The position numbers and the translations under genes are program-made. From Spirulina sp. CS-785/01 (GTDB lineage: Bacteria > Cyanobacteriota > Cyanobacteriia > Cyanobacteriales > Spirulinaceae), in assembly GCF_028330525.1 (NCBI RefSeq), contig NZ_JAQMSD010000209.1, positions 1-32,440 of the forward strand: 32,440 nt of DNA. Direction: 5' to 3'. Shown piece by piece: positions 24,132 through 32,115 of this stretch. The notes below the pieces were generated by a model, which was not told the DNA's origin, did no database searches, and worked only from the letters and a program-made list of their open reading frames with translations. How positions within the stretch are numbered: position 1 is the first letter of the stretch; each line of letters opens with the position of its first letter.

Positions 24132-25934
24132 TTAGAAGTTCCAGGTGGCACTAAAATAGACTCCATCATCTTGAAGATTCTGGGTGCGGTCTTCGAGATC
24201 AACGAAGGGATAACCGTAGTCTAGACGCACGGTGAAACCAGGCATGACTTCCCAAATTGCACCGAGTCCTATTCCGGCGAGGAAGGTTTGGTCGGCTAAG
24301 GTGTTGGGGTTGTCATTGTTCCACACCCAACCGAGGTCGAGAAAGGGGGCGAGGATCAGTTGGGGAGTTCCGGCTTCATTACGGATGAGGGTGATGCGGT
24401 CTTCGGCGGAAAATCGCAGGCCGTTATCGCCAAAGCGGGCATTTTGCCGATATCCGCGCACGGACTGGCCACCCCCGATGACGAATTGTTGGGAGGGGAG
24501 GAGGGGGTCGGCGGCCAGTTGTAGGTCAGCCGAGAGGATGAGAAAGTTATTTTCGTTGAGGATTTGCACACGCTGGATTTGGCCTAACCAACTGACAAAG
24601 CGACTATCGGGGGTGAGGTCTGGGTTGAGGGTTGCGTCGAAGATGCCGAGGCCAATGCTAAATTGCGATCGCAAGGCCCAGGCCCCTCTCGCATCTCGGC
24701 GAATATACTCTTGGCCAAATTTGAGGGTACTGGTGGTGGTTGTGCCGTCTTCTTCTGGCCCTTCCCCAAAGGGGGTTGGCCCCTGAAAGGTGCGGGTTTG
24801 TCCGGTTTGATAGGTGAATCCGAGAGAGAGGGCGAATTCTTCTCTGGGGGTTTTGATGAAGGGTTGCCGAAAACTGACTTCATACAGGGAGGAGTCGCCG
24901 CGAATGTCGAAGAAGCTAAAGTCTTCGGTGACGACGTTATTTCGGTTAAAGGAAGTCCGGAGTTGTAAAGTTCCATCCATGGGGTTGAGGGGGCGACTGT
25001 AGCTTAAATCATAGGTGTCTGACCCCCCTTGGGCGGTGCGTCGATAACTGGCAAAGAAACTATCTCCCATTCCGGTGGTGTTGAGATGGCCCACGGTAAA
25101 ATTTAAGCGTTCTGACCCAACACTGGGGGGAGAATAGTTATCGGCACTAAAACTGGCTCGAAAGGCTCTGGCTTCGGTGACACGGACGACTAAAATACTT
25201 TGGTTGGCATTATTGCCACTGCGGAGACTGGCTTCGATGTTATCAATGAGGGAGTTGGTGCGGAGGAGTCGCAGTTGGTTTTCTAATGTTCCGGTGTTGA
25301 GGGGAGTGTCAGTGCCTAGGGCAATGCGATCGCGGATATAATCAGGATTCAGTCGGTCTGTTCCCTCTATCTCAATGGCTTCAATTCCCCCTTCTAAGAT
25401 TTCAATTTGAATCTCTCCGGTGGGGAGAGAGTCTTCTTTTAATACGGCTCTAGAGGTAATATATCCCTGTTCTAGATACTGTTCTGTAATGCGATCTACG
25501 AGGCGTTGTAGGGACTCTTGGCTCACTTGTTGCCCCAAATAGGGTTCAATGAGACGATTAAAGTCTTCTTGGCTAAACAGACTACTTCCTGTGATGGTCA
25601 GGGTATTCACCTGAATGTTCCCTGGACTAGGCTGAGGGAGATTTTGGGGAGTTGCTGTGGGGGGTTGCTCTTGGGGGGACTCCTCGGAGTCTTGGGGGTC
25701 TTCCTCGGAGTCTTGGGGGTCTTCGGGAGTCCCTTCACTGTCCGGACGGTTCGGCTGTAAAAAGCGGTCTTGGTTCGGGTTTCCCCCTTGGGCCAGTTGG
25801 AGGGAGGTGGCCTGACTTTGGGCGGTTATTCCGGTGAGTCCCCAAAGGATGGACACTAAGGCGAACACAGGCAGTAAATTTAAGCTGTAACGAGAGGATT
25901 TTGTGACTTCAACGGGGTTCAACAGCGATCGCAT
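24132..25934 (-). CDS. TpsB/FhaC/ShlB-type two-partner secretion outer-membrane transporter
   Basis: 600 residues from the ATG at 25934, which follows GGAGAG by four bases; a TTG at 26006 would add 24 residues and is less likely. A signal peptide (NLLPVFALVSILWGLTG...AQSQA) is followed by a Pro/Glu-rich linker with a repeated EDPQDSE unit. One or two POTRA domains (about 105-255) include VNTLTITGSSLFSQEDFN and LQIEILEGGIEAIEIEG-like strands. The 16-stranded barrel ends in an aromatic residue (ATWNF). The lid-loop motif VRGY is at 492-495 (IGGGQSVRGYR). It exports a large TpsA-type adhesin through the outer membrane. No TpsA gene with a clear TPS domain is next to it. Confidence 0.93.
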   Translation of the reverse strand: MRSLLNPVEVTKSSRYSLNLLPVFALVSILWGLTGITAQSQATSLQLAQGGNPNQDRFLQPNRPDSEGTPEDPQDSEEDPQDSEESPQEQPPTATPQNLPQPSPGNIQVNTLTITGSSLFSQEDFNRLIEPYLGQQVSQESLQRLVDRITEQYLEQGYITSRAVLKEDSLPTGEIQIEILEGGIEAIEIEGTDRLNPDYIRDRIALGTDTPLNTGTLENQLRLLRTNSLIDNIEASLRSGNNANQSILVVRVTEARAFRASFSADNYSPPSVGSERLNFTVGHLNTTGMGDSFFASYRRTAQGGSDTYDLSYSRPLNPMDGTLQLRTSFNRNNVVTEDFSFFDIRGDSSLYEVSFRQPFIKTPREEFALSLGFTYQTGQTRTFQGPTPFGEGPEEDGTTTTSTLKFGQEYIRRDARGAWALRSQFSIGLGIFDATLNPDLTPDSRFVSWLGQIQRVQILNENNFLILSADLQLAADPLLPSQQFVIGGGQSVRGYRQNARFGDNGLRFSAEDRITLIRNEAGTPQLILAPFLDLGWVWNNDNPNTLADQTFLAGIGLGAIWEVMPGFTVRLDYGYPFVDLEDRTQNLQDDGVYFSATWNF

Positions 25935-26040
25935 AAGACTCTCCAAATCTCCATCTAGTTTACGCGAAAGTTTATGATCAATCAGGGATTTTTTGTTTGT
26001 AAACAAGGGAACAGGGAACAGTCACCAGTCACCAGTTGTT

Positions 26041-26098
26041 ACTCTCCATCTCCTCCATCTCCCCCATCTCCCCCATCTCCTCTATCTCCCCCATCTCC
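26041..26098. repeat. Short tandem repeat CTCCCCCAT / CTCCTCCAT
   Basis: Six or so units of CTCCATCTCCCCCAT type are joined directly. The array encodes the last residues (Arg-Arg-Trp-Gly-Arg) and TAG stop of the response-regulator gene on the minus strand. A similar array occurs at 28376-28404. Confidence 0.88.
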
Positions 26099-27908
26099 GA
26101 TTCCCCATAAACGTGGTCAGTTTATGCCAGAAATTGCGACGTTCTAGGCGGTTGAGGATGCGGGCCAGGAGTTCGGGGGCGACAATGGGTTTTTGGATGT
26201 AATCATCGGCCCCGGTGAGAAAGACTTGTTGGACAATTTCGGGGGTGCGGTAGGCAGAAAGCATTAAAATGGGGAGGTCGCCCCAGTCGGGGTCGCTGCG
26301 GACGATTTGACAGAGTTCTATGCCACTCACATGGGGCATTTTGATGTCGAGGAGGAGAAGATCGGGTTTGACTCGTTCTAGGGTGTCCCAGAATTGTTGA
26401 GGATCATGGAGGGGATATAAGATAAAGCCCCAGGGTTCGAGGAGGTGGGTGAGGAGGTCGAGAATTTCGGTGTCATCATCGACCACTAATAAGCGGGCTA
26501 AGGGGAGGGAGGAGGGGTCGAGGATTTTTTGTAAGGTGGCGATCGCGCGTTGCGGCTCAATGGGATGGGGTAAAAAGCCTAATCCCCCTAAACGCGCTAC
26601 TTGTAGCCGTTGGGAGAAGGTATCCGTTTCACTGAGGACCACAACCGGGATAGGGGGAGTGCGCTGGTTGAGATCGGCAAGGAATTTGAGGGACTGGGGA
26701 AGGCGGAGATCGAGTAGGATGAGGTCGGGGGGGGATTGCGCGATCGCGCTTTTGGCCTGTTCGAGAGTAAAAGCCGTGTCGGTGTCCATCTTCTGGCCTT
26801 GGATAGCTTGGGTGAGGGTATCGGTTAAGGTGCGATCGCTGCTAATCATTAAAATATAAGGCGTTTTCTGGATATTTTTCGGCGGACCGGGTAAATCAGT
26901 CGCCAATTCCGAGGAGTCCGGTGAACTATCTTCAGTGACTTCTAGTTGTTGTCCTAGGTTAATTAACAAACTTTGCAGAAAGTCAAAAGGGATCGGATTG
27001 TGTTGTAATTTATCTTCAATTTGGCGACAGAACTGAGTCGCAATTTTCAGGCCAAAACTGCCCAAAGACCCCGCCAGCGTATGAGCTTCCCGTTGAGCTT
27101 GCGTATAAGAGTCCCTAGCCGTAGGATCACTTCTTAAAGTGACAATAGCCGTTTCTAACGTTTTCACCCGTTGCAAGTATTTCTCCCGACTTTTCGCCCA
27201 GGCTTTAGCCAGTTGGGGGAGCGGTTTTTCTTGTTTCGGTTGCGTTTTGAGACGATACCCCAAACCATAAAGGGTTTCAATCATCTCCCCAGCCCCCGCT
27301 TTTTTCAATTTTTGGCGCAGTCCTTTAATTTGTGTGCGAACCGCATTTTCTGAGGGAGTATCCTCAAAAGACCATAACCGATCTAGCAATAAACTTTGAC
27401 TATAAATCCGATCAGGATTACGCAAAAACAGTTCTAACAACTCATATTCTTTAGCCGTTAAATGAATTAAATCTCCTCCATAGGTCACTTGACATTTACT
27501 CGGATAAAGACACAACAATCCCCATTCAATTACCGGAGAAACTTGGTCTTTTCTCCGTCTTAATAAAGCCCGAATACGAGCTAATAGTTCTTCAAGATCA
27601 ATAGGTTTAGCGAGGTAATCATCCGCCCCCGCATCCAGTCCAGCCACAATACTACGGCGACTATATTCTCCCGTCATCAATAAAATAGGAGTACGATTAC
27701 TTTGTTCTCGCAATCTTTTACAAATTTTTAAGCCATCTACAGAAGGCAGGCAAACATCAAGCAAAATTAAATCGTAGGGGAATAATTCCGCTAAATCTAA
27801 CCCTTGTTGTCCATCCCCGGCGTGTTCAACAAGATAATGGTGATGGAGTAATGTTTCACTGATGACATCCGCGAGGTTTTCATCATCCTCAACTAAGAGA
27901 ATTTTCAC
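26082..27908 (-). CDS. Multidomain response regulator (REC-wHTH-Hpt-REC-REC)
   Basis: 608 residues, GTG start at 27908. Module 1 is a receiver with D8/D9, D51 and K101. Module 2 is an OmpR-type winged helix (about 128-222, HLTAKEYELLELFLRNPDRIYSQ and SENAVRTQIKGLRQKL). Module 3 is a histidine phosphotransfer helix bundle with H276 in AHTLAGSLGSFGL. Module 4 (about 350-465) looks like a receiver with D400 but has H448 where the conserved lysine should be and lacks the acidic pair. Module 5 (about 472-590) is a complete receiver with D478/D479, D521 and K573. This layout can run an internal phosphorelay ending in DNA binding. No partner kinase is adjacent. The C-terminal codons come from a tandem repeat. 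Confidence 0.93.
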   Translation of the reverse strand: MKILLVEDDENLADVISETLLHHHYLVEHAGDGQQGLDLAELFPYDLILLDVCLPSVDGLKICKRLREQSNRTPILLMTGEYSRRSIVAGLDAGADDYLAKPIDLEELLARIRALLRRRKDQVSPVIEWGLLCLYPSKCQVTYGGDLIHLTAKEYELLELFLRNPDRIYSQSLLLDRLWSFEDTPSENAVRTQIKGLRQKLKKAGAGEMIETLYGLGYRLKTQPKQEKPLPQLAKAWAKSREKYLQRVKTLETAIVTLRSDPTARDSYTQAQREAHTLAGSLGSFGLKIATQFCRQIEDKLQHNPIPFDFLQSLLINLGQQLEVTEDSSPDSSELATDLPGPPKNIQKTPYILMISSDRTLTDTLTQAIQGQKMDTDTAFTLEQAKSAIAQSPPDLILLDLRLPQSLKFLADLNQRTPPIPVVVLSETDTFSQRLQVARLGGLGFLPHPIEPQRAIATLQKILDPSSLPLARLLVVDDDTEILDLLTHLLEPWGFILYPLHDPQQFWDTLERVKPDLLLLDIKMPHVSGIELCQIVRSDPDWGDLPILMLSAYRTPEIVQQVFLTGADDYIQKPIVAPELLARILNRLERRNFWHKLTTFMGNRRWGR

Positions 27909-28375
27909 GACTGTTCTAAGGTTAGTAAGTAGGTGGGCAAAGGGTTAGTTAACTGGACAAGCAAGGGAACAGTCTTATCACTTCACGAAGACGCTACGCG
28001 CAGACTTTACCGAGGATAAACCTTATCAGGTTTACGTCTCTTACGCCACGGTTAACGCTGTGTCCTGGACTAACCCAGTTGGGCGAGATTCCACCCCCTC
28101 ACATCTAATCCAAAAAGCGAGAAACATCTGGAAGTGTTTACTCGTTAACCGCTCTTGGCTCTATTCGCAGCTACGGGAAGGTTATCTCTCCCCACTCCCT
28201 CACCTCACGAAGTAGGTGGGGGTCATTGAATCTGGGGTCTGAGTCAGCTTCAGATCAGGCGTTTAGCCCCTGCTCAGTAAGCAAGTCACAACTAACTCAT
28301 TCTCTCCCTTTTCTATTCTATTGCACTTTGTGAGGGGGCGAATCAGTGACCAGTCACAGTAATCAGTAGTGTATC

Positions 28376-28404
28376 TCCCCCATCTCCCCCATCTCCCCCA
28401 TCTC
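28376..28404. repeat. Short tandem repeat CTCCCCCAT
   Basis: Three and a half perfect 9-bp units CTCCCCCAT precede the 66-bp duplication. The unit is the same as in the array at 26041-26098. Confidence 0.85.
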
Positions 28405-28405
28405 C

Positions 28406-28537
28406 GTGTCCTTTGTGTCTTTGTGGTTCAATGCCCCAACTCTCAACTATCCACTATCAACTCTCAACTATGTGTCCTTTGTGTCTTTGCGGTTCAATGC
28501 CCCAACTCTCAACTATCCACTATCAACTCTCAACTAT
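28406..28537. repeat. 66-bp direct duplication containing heptamer repeats
   Basis: 28406-28471 and 28472-28537 are identical except for one base (T at 28424, C at 28490). Each unit starts GTGTCCTTTGTGTCTTTG and ends in CAACTCTCAACTAT heptamers. The near-identity implies a recent event. It lies about 120 bp upstream of the large surface-protein gene. Confidence 0.9.
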
Positions 28538-28659
28538 CAACTCCCCCATCTCGCCGATCTCTTGCGCTTCGGTTTATTTTCAGTTAAATTAAAGATCAAA
28601 GCGTTTAAATTGACTGGGTGCATTTGCGATTATTTAATAATCCTTAATACCTTAAAATC

Positions 28660-31600
28660 GTGAATAATTATTTAGTTTTAGGTTGTGTCGGTCTGCTCAC
28701 TGTTGGAGAGATTGCAATCAGGGGGATTGCCACTCCGGTTCTGTTGGCGCAAAATGCTCCAGTTAATAGTACCTCTGCTCAGGATTTAATCATTACACCT
28801 CGCGTGAGTGGGGGTGTGAGCAGTTCTGGTGCTGGCGTTGCTGAGTTTTCCCATTTAGAAGGGTTTTTCCCTTTATTTCAAAGTCCTGGAGAGAATCTCT
28901 TTTTTTTAGAGGGACAAGTTTCATGGTTAGAATATGAGACCTTGGGGGCTAATCTTCTTTTTGGCCATCGGGTTTATGATGAGGAGAGTGAGAACTTACT
29001 AGGGGGATATATTGCCTACGATACGCGAGATACAGGCAATAATCAATTTAATCAAATTGGCTTTGGGATAGAACGATTAGGGAATGATTGGGATTTTCGG
29101 TTTAATGGTTATATTCCCTTTGGAGATACCCGAAAAGCCGTTGGGTCAACCACTTCTACGGTGAGTGATGTTAATATTTCTGATTTAAGTTTTCAGGGGA
29201 ATGTCTTGTCCTTTGGGGGAACACGCACCATTGAAGAAAGACAACGGTATGAAGCGGCCATGTTTACCCTCGATGGAGAAGCAGGGGGAAAATTGCTCAA
29301 TATCGGAGATGCTGGAGAGTTGCGGGGATACGGGGGATTATATTATCTCGATGCGACTAATACTAACGCATTAGGTTGGCGGGCCCGGTTAGAAGCGCGG
29401 GCTTTAGAGAATTATAGCGTTGGGTTGGCAGTGCAACATGACGAGATTTTTGGCACGAATGTTGTGGTTAATTTTGGCTTCAGTTTCGGGGGGAAAGCTG
29501 AGGGAGAGTCAGATAATGAAGTGTTAGACAGAATGAGTGATTCTGTGGCCCGGAATGAGACAATTTTGGTGGATGAAGAAATTGATATTAACCGGGTTTC
29601 GGAAACGTTTAGTGATATTACGGCAATTAATCCTAGCACGGGAGAAGTCTGGACGTTTCAGCACGTCACCAGCACCGGAAGACAGGAGGGGGATGGGACG
29701 TTTGAGGACCCGTTTGGGGTGAGTGAGGATGCGATCGCAACCGTTGACAGCACCGTCAATGATATCATTTATGTACAGATTGGGGATAATGCAGACCTCT
29801 CCGGTTTTACCATCCCGGATAATGTGCAAGTCCTCTCCACTGCCGTCCCCCAACAGATTAACACCCAATTTGGACCCACCACCCTTCCCCTCTCCGGGAG
29901 TGGCGACTTCCCCACCATTGCCGAAACCGTCAATTTAGGCAATAACACCGTTTTATCCGGTTTTAACCTCACCCAAGGGTTAGTCGGGCAAAATATTAAT
30001 AGTTCTGAAGTCCGCCATAATACCATTACCAGTTCCACCCATTCAGCCCTTCAACTCGAAAATGTCACCGGACCATTAACCTTTATTGAAAACACCATCA
30101 CGGGAACAAACCAACCCGCCCTAACCGCCACCAATGTAGAAAACTTCTCCTTTCGTGACGGCAGTTTAACCAGTCGCAATTCTGCCAGTAATGGGATCAC
30201 TCTGAATAATATCACCGGAAGTTTTGAGATTAGCAACAGTCCCATTACCGTAGAAAGTGCGGCTCAAAATGGACTAGATGTGAGTAATATTAATCAGGAC
30301 TTAACCCTGAGCAATATGACCATTGAAAATGCAGGAAATAATGGCATTAATGTCAGTAATATGGATGGAGAACTGACTCTCAACAATATTACTATTGACA
30401 ATGCGACTAACAATGGGATTAATGTCAGTAATATAACGGGTACTTTAACAGTGATAGGAGGAAATAATAGTCAAATTAATAGTGCTGGTGGTCATGGCAT
30501 GAATTTACAAAATTCAACGGGAACAATAAACATTTCTGACTTCACCCTTAATGCTCCTCTGCGTTTACATAATACAACAGGAACAGTTAACTTGACAGGC
30601 AATACAGTCACCACAACAAACCAACCTGTCTTAACGGCAGACACAGTGAATAATGTCTCTTTCACCAATGGCAGTTTAAGTAGTAGCAATTCAAGCACAG
30701 ATGGCATTTCACTCAATAACATTACTGGGAATTTTGACATTAGTAATAGTCAAATTGCGATTGACAATGCAAGTGATCATGGAATTGATATAAATAATTT
30801 AAGCGGGACATTAAATCTGCTCAGTGCCAACAACAGTCAAATCAGTAATTCAGGAAACTATGGGATTAATACCCAAAACTCTACAGGAGCAATTACCGCA
30901 TCTGGTTTTACATTTTTAGGAGGCAAACGAGGTATTTATGCAGCCAACGTCAATAATATTACCTTGGAAAATAATACTATTACCAATGTAACAGAATCTG
31001 GAATTTTTGTAGGAGTTGATAACAGTAATACTCTTAATAGTATTGTCATTCAAAATAACACCCTACGCGACATTGGCGGTGGGAGTAGCTCCACCAACAA
31101 CCTCTATGATGGAATTTTTGTCGGAGCTTCTGGGGGAAGCACAATTAGTAATATAACCATTGCCGGAAATACTGTCAGTAATGTCGATAATGATGGAATA
31201 GCAATTGGAGCAACCCAAAGCAGCACCATTTCGACAGCAACTATCACAGAAAACACAGTTAGTAATGTGGGACGTTTTGGGATAGGTGTAGGTGTTGATA
31301 CTCCCATTGATGTTTTAGGTATCGCGTCTTCTAGTGGCTCAACTCTGGCGAATGTGGCCATTACGAATAATTCCATTGATAACGGTGGAGTGAAAACGGA
31401 TGCTACAAATGCTAATGCTGGAGGAAATATTGGTATTGCTGTAGAAGATACTGAAAATGGTAGTAATATTTGTGTTAATGTGTCGGGCAATACTAGCACT
31501 AATCCTCCGTCAGATGTATTAGGTTCACCTGTTACTAATTCTAGTTTAAATAATTTACATTTATATCTACAAAACGCGAAGACACCAACCTCACCTTCCT

Positions 31601-31794
31601 TCAATTCAGATATTGATCCAGCTAACTTTAAACTTGTACAGTCTAGTCAGCTGATTAATAACAACAATTTGATCAACCCTAATTCACCTGTTCAGATACT
31701 TATTCCCTCTACGTCTTTTCTTCCTCCTGCTCCTTTCTTCACACCTGGACTGTTAGGAACGACTAACTCAAGTAATGTAAATAGTTGTCCCTAA
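28660..31794 (+). CDS. Inverse autotransporter-like protein: IAT beta-barrel plus right-handed beta-helix passenger
   Basis: 1044 residues, GTG start. A signal peptide (about 1-31, ending TPVLLAQ) precedes a beta-barrel domain (about 45-285) resembling the intimin/invasin IAT barrel: LFGHRVYDEESENLLGGYI, then QIGFGIERLGNDWDF and RFNGYIPFG. A linker (VDEEIDINRVSE) leads to a Ser/Thr/Asn-rich parallel beta-helix from about residue 340 (GDGTFEDPFGVSEDAIATV) to 960. The passenger has an internal repeat of period 170 residues: L464 onwards (TITGTNQPALTATNV, SLTSRNSASNGITLNNITG) matches L634 onwards. The tail has two cysteines (NICVN, NSCP) that may bridge. It would be displayed on the cell surface; ligand unknown. 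It is not a TpsA partner for the nearby TpsB, since it brings its own barrel. Confidence 0.85.
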   Translation: MNNYLVLGCVGLLTVGEIAIRGIATPVLLAQNAPVNSTSAQDLIITPRVSGGVSSSGAGVAEFSHLEGFFPLFQSPGENLFFLEGQVSWLEYETLGANLLFGHRVYDEESENLLGGYIAYDTRDTGNNQFNQIGFGIERLGNDWDFRFNGYIPFGDTRKAVGSTTSTVSDVNISDLSFQGNVLSFGGTRTIEERQRYEAAMFTLDGEAGGKLLNIGDAGELRGYGGLYYLDATNTNALGWRARLEARALENYSVGLAVQHDEIFGTNVVVNFGFSFGGKAEGESDNEVLDRMSDSVARNETILVDEEIDINRVSETFSDITAINPSTGEVWTFQHVTSTGRQEGDGTFEDPFGVSEDAIATVDSTVNDIIYVQIGDNADLSGFTIPDNVQVLSTAVPQQINTQFGPTTLPLSGSGDFPTIAETVNLGNNTVLSGFNLTQGLVGQNINSSEVRHNTITSSTHSALQLENVTGPLTFIENTITGTNQPALTATNVENFSFRDGSLTSRNSASNGITLNNITGSFEISNSPITVESAAQNGLDVSNINQDLTLSNMTIENAGNNGINVSNMDGELTLNNITIDNATNNGINVSNITGTLTVIGGNNSQINSAGGHGMNLQNSTGTINISDFTLNAPLRLHNTTGTVNLTGNTVTTTNQPVLTADTVNNVSFTNGSLSSSNSSTDGISLNNITGNFDISNSQIAIDNASDHGIDINNLSGTLNLLSANNSQISNSGNYGINTQNSTGAITASGFTFLGGKRGIYAANVNNITLENNTITNVTESGIFVGVDNSNTLNSIVIQNNTLRDIGGGSSSTNNLYDGIFVGASGGSTISNITIAGNTVSNVDNDGIAIGATQSSTISTATITENTVSNVGRFGIGVGVDTPIDVLGIASSSGSTLANVAITNNSIDNGGVKTDATNANAGGNIGIAVEDTENGSNICVNVSGNTSTNPPSDVLGSPVTNSSLNNLHLYLQNAKTPTSPSFNSDIDPANFKLVQSSQLINNNNLINPNSPVQILIPSTSFLPPAPFFTPGLLGTTNSSNVNSCP

Positions 31795-31821
31795 TCATTT
31801 AAAAGGAATCTAACTCGTAGA

Positions 31822-31868
31822 GTGCGTTAGGTGGAGAAAATAGGCAAATTGATACCCACCCAACGCAC
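31822..31868. terminator. Inverted repeat between convergent genes, possible bidirectional terminator
   Basis: GTGCGTTAGGTGG (31822-31834) and CCACCCAACGCAC (31856-31868) pair with one G-U/A-C mismatch and a 21-base loop. The same GTGCGTT...AACGCAC sequence type is a common dispersed repeat in cyanobacteria. It lies 27 bp after the surface-protein stop, at the end of the convergent Rpn-type gene. Confidence 0.5.
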
Positions 31869-31870
31869 CA

Positions 31871-32115
31871 CTACTTCAAGAATTGTTGCACGGTTTCTAA
31901 GGGAATATCCAAGAGTTGAGCAATATCTTCTGGACTATTGCCTCGGTTGAGTAACCGTTGAATAAACTCCTGTTGCATTTGTTGGACTCCTTCTTCTCGT
32001 CCTTCTTCTCGTCCTTCGGCAAAGGCTTCTTGATAAAAGCGGGTTTGTTTTAAATCGGTTAATCCTAACATTTCTGCAATCTCCTCCCGACTGGCTTGGG
32101 GTAGTTTATAAACAA
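31871..32115 (-). pseudogene. Out-of-frame tandem duplicate of the Rpn-type gene 3' end
   Basis: This segment repeats the last 245 bp of the neighbouring gene almost exactly. Its frame reads LELVVYKLPQASREEIAEMLGLTDLKQTRF and on to VQQFLK with stop. It is one base out of frame with the upstream copy and begins right at that copy's stop codon. It cannot be reached by normal translation from the full gene. The first internal ATG would give a 66-residue fragment without nuclease residues. It has two EGRE units where the other copy has three. Confidence 0.75.

Larger units (their letters stand above)
27909..28659. other. 751-bp gene-free region with hairpins and repeats
   Basis: Between 27909 and 28368 the sequence is balanced in composition and unlike the tandem repeats. 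CCCTCACCT (28197-28205) pairs with AGGTGGGGG (28214-28222), and TCTGA/TCAGA near 28236-28253 sits inside a GGGG...CCCC pair. CGAAGACGCTACGCGCAGAC near 27985 resembles common cyanobacterial interspersed repeats. Short frames with VESRPTG-type sequence exist on the minus strand but all are broken. From 28376 on it is tandem repeats. I cannot assign a function; a decayed mobile element or an unrecognised structured RNA are both possible. Confidence 0.5.

Noticed and set aside
24232-24786. 184-codon open frame antisense to the TpsB gene
   Set aside because: The sequence is the complement of a well-conserved barrel domain and shows no motif or ribosome-binding site.
28369-28663. 72- and 85-codon frames across the repeats before the surface-protein gene
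   Set aside because: They translate tandem repeats (HLPHLPHL, TLNYPLSTLNY) and have no other content.
28660-31794. Surface protein as the TpsA partner of the TpsB transporter
   Set aside because: It has its own N-terminal beta-barrel and no recognisable TPS secretion domain, and lies on the opposite strand.
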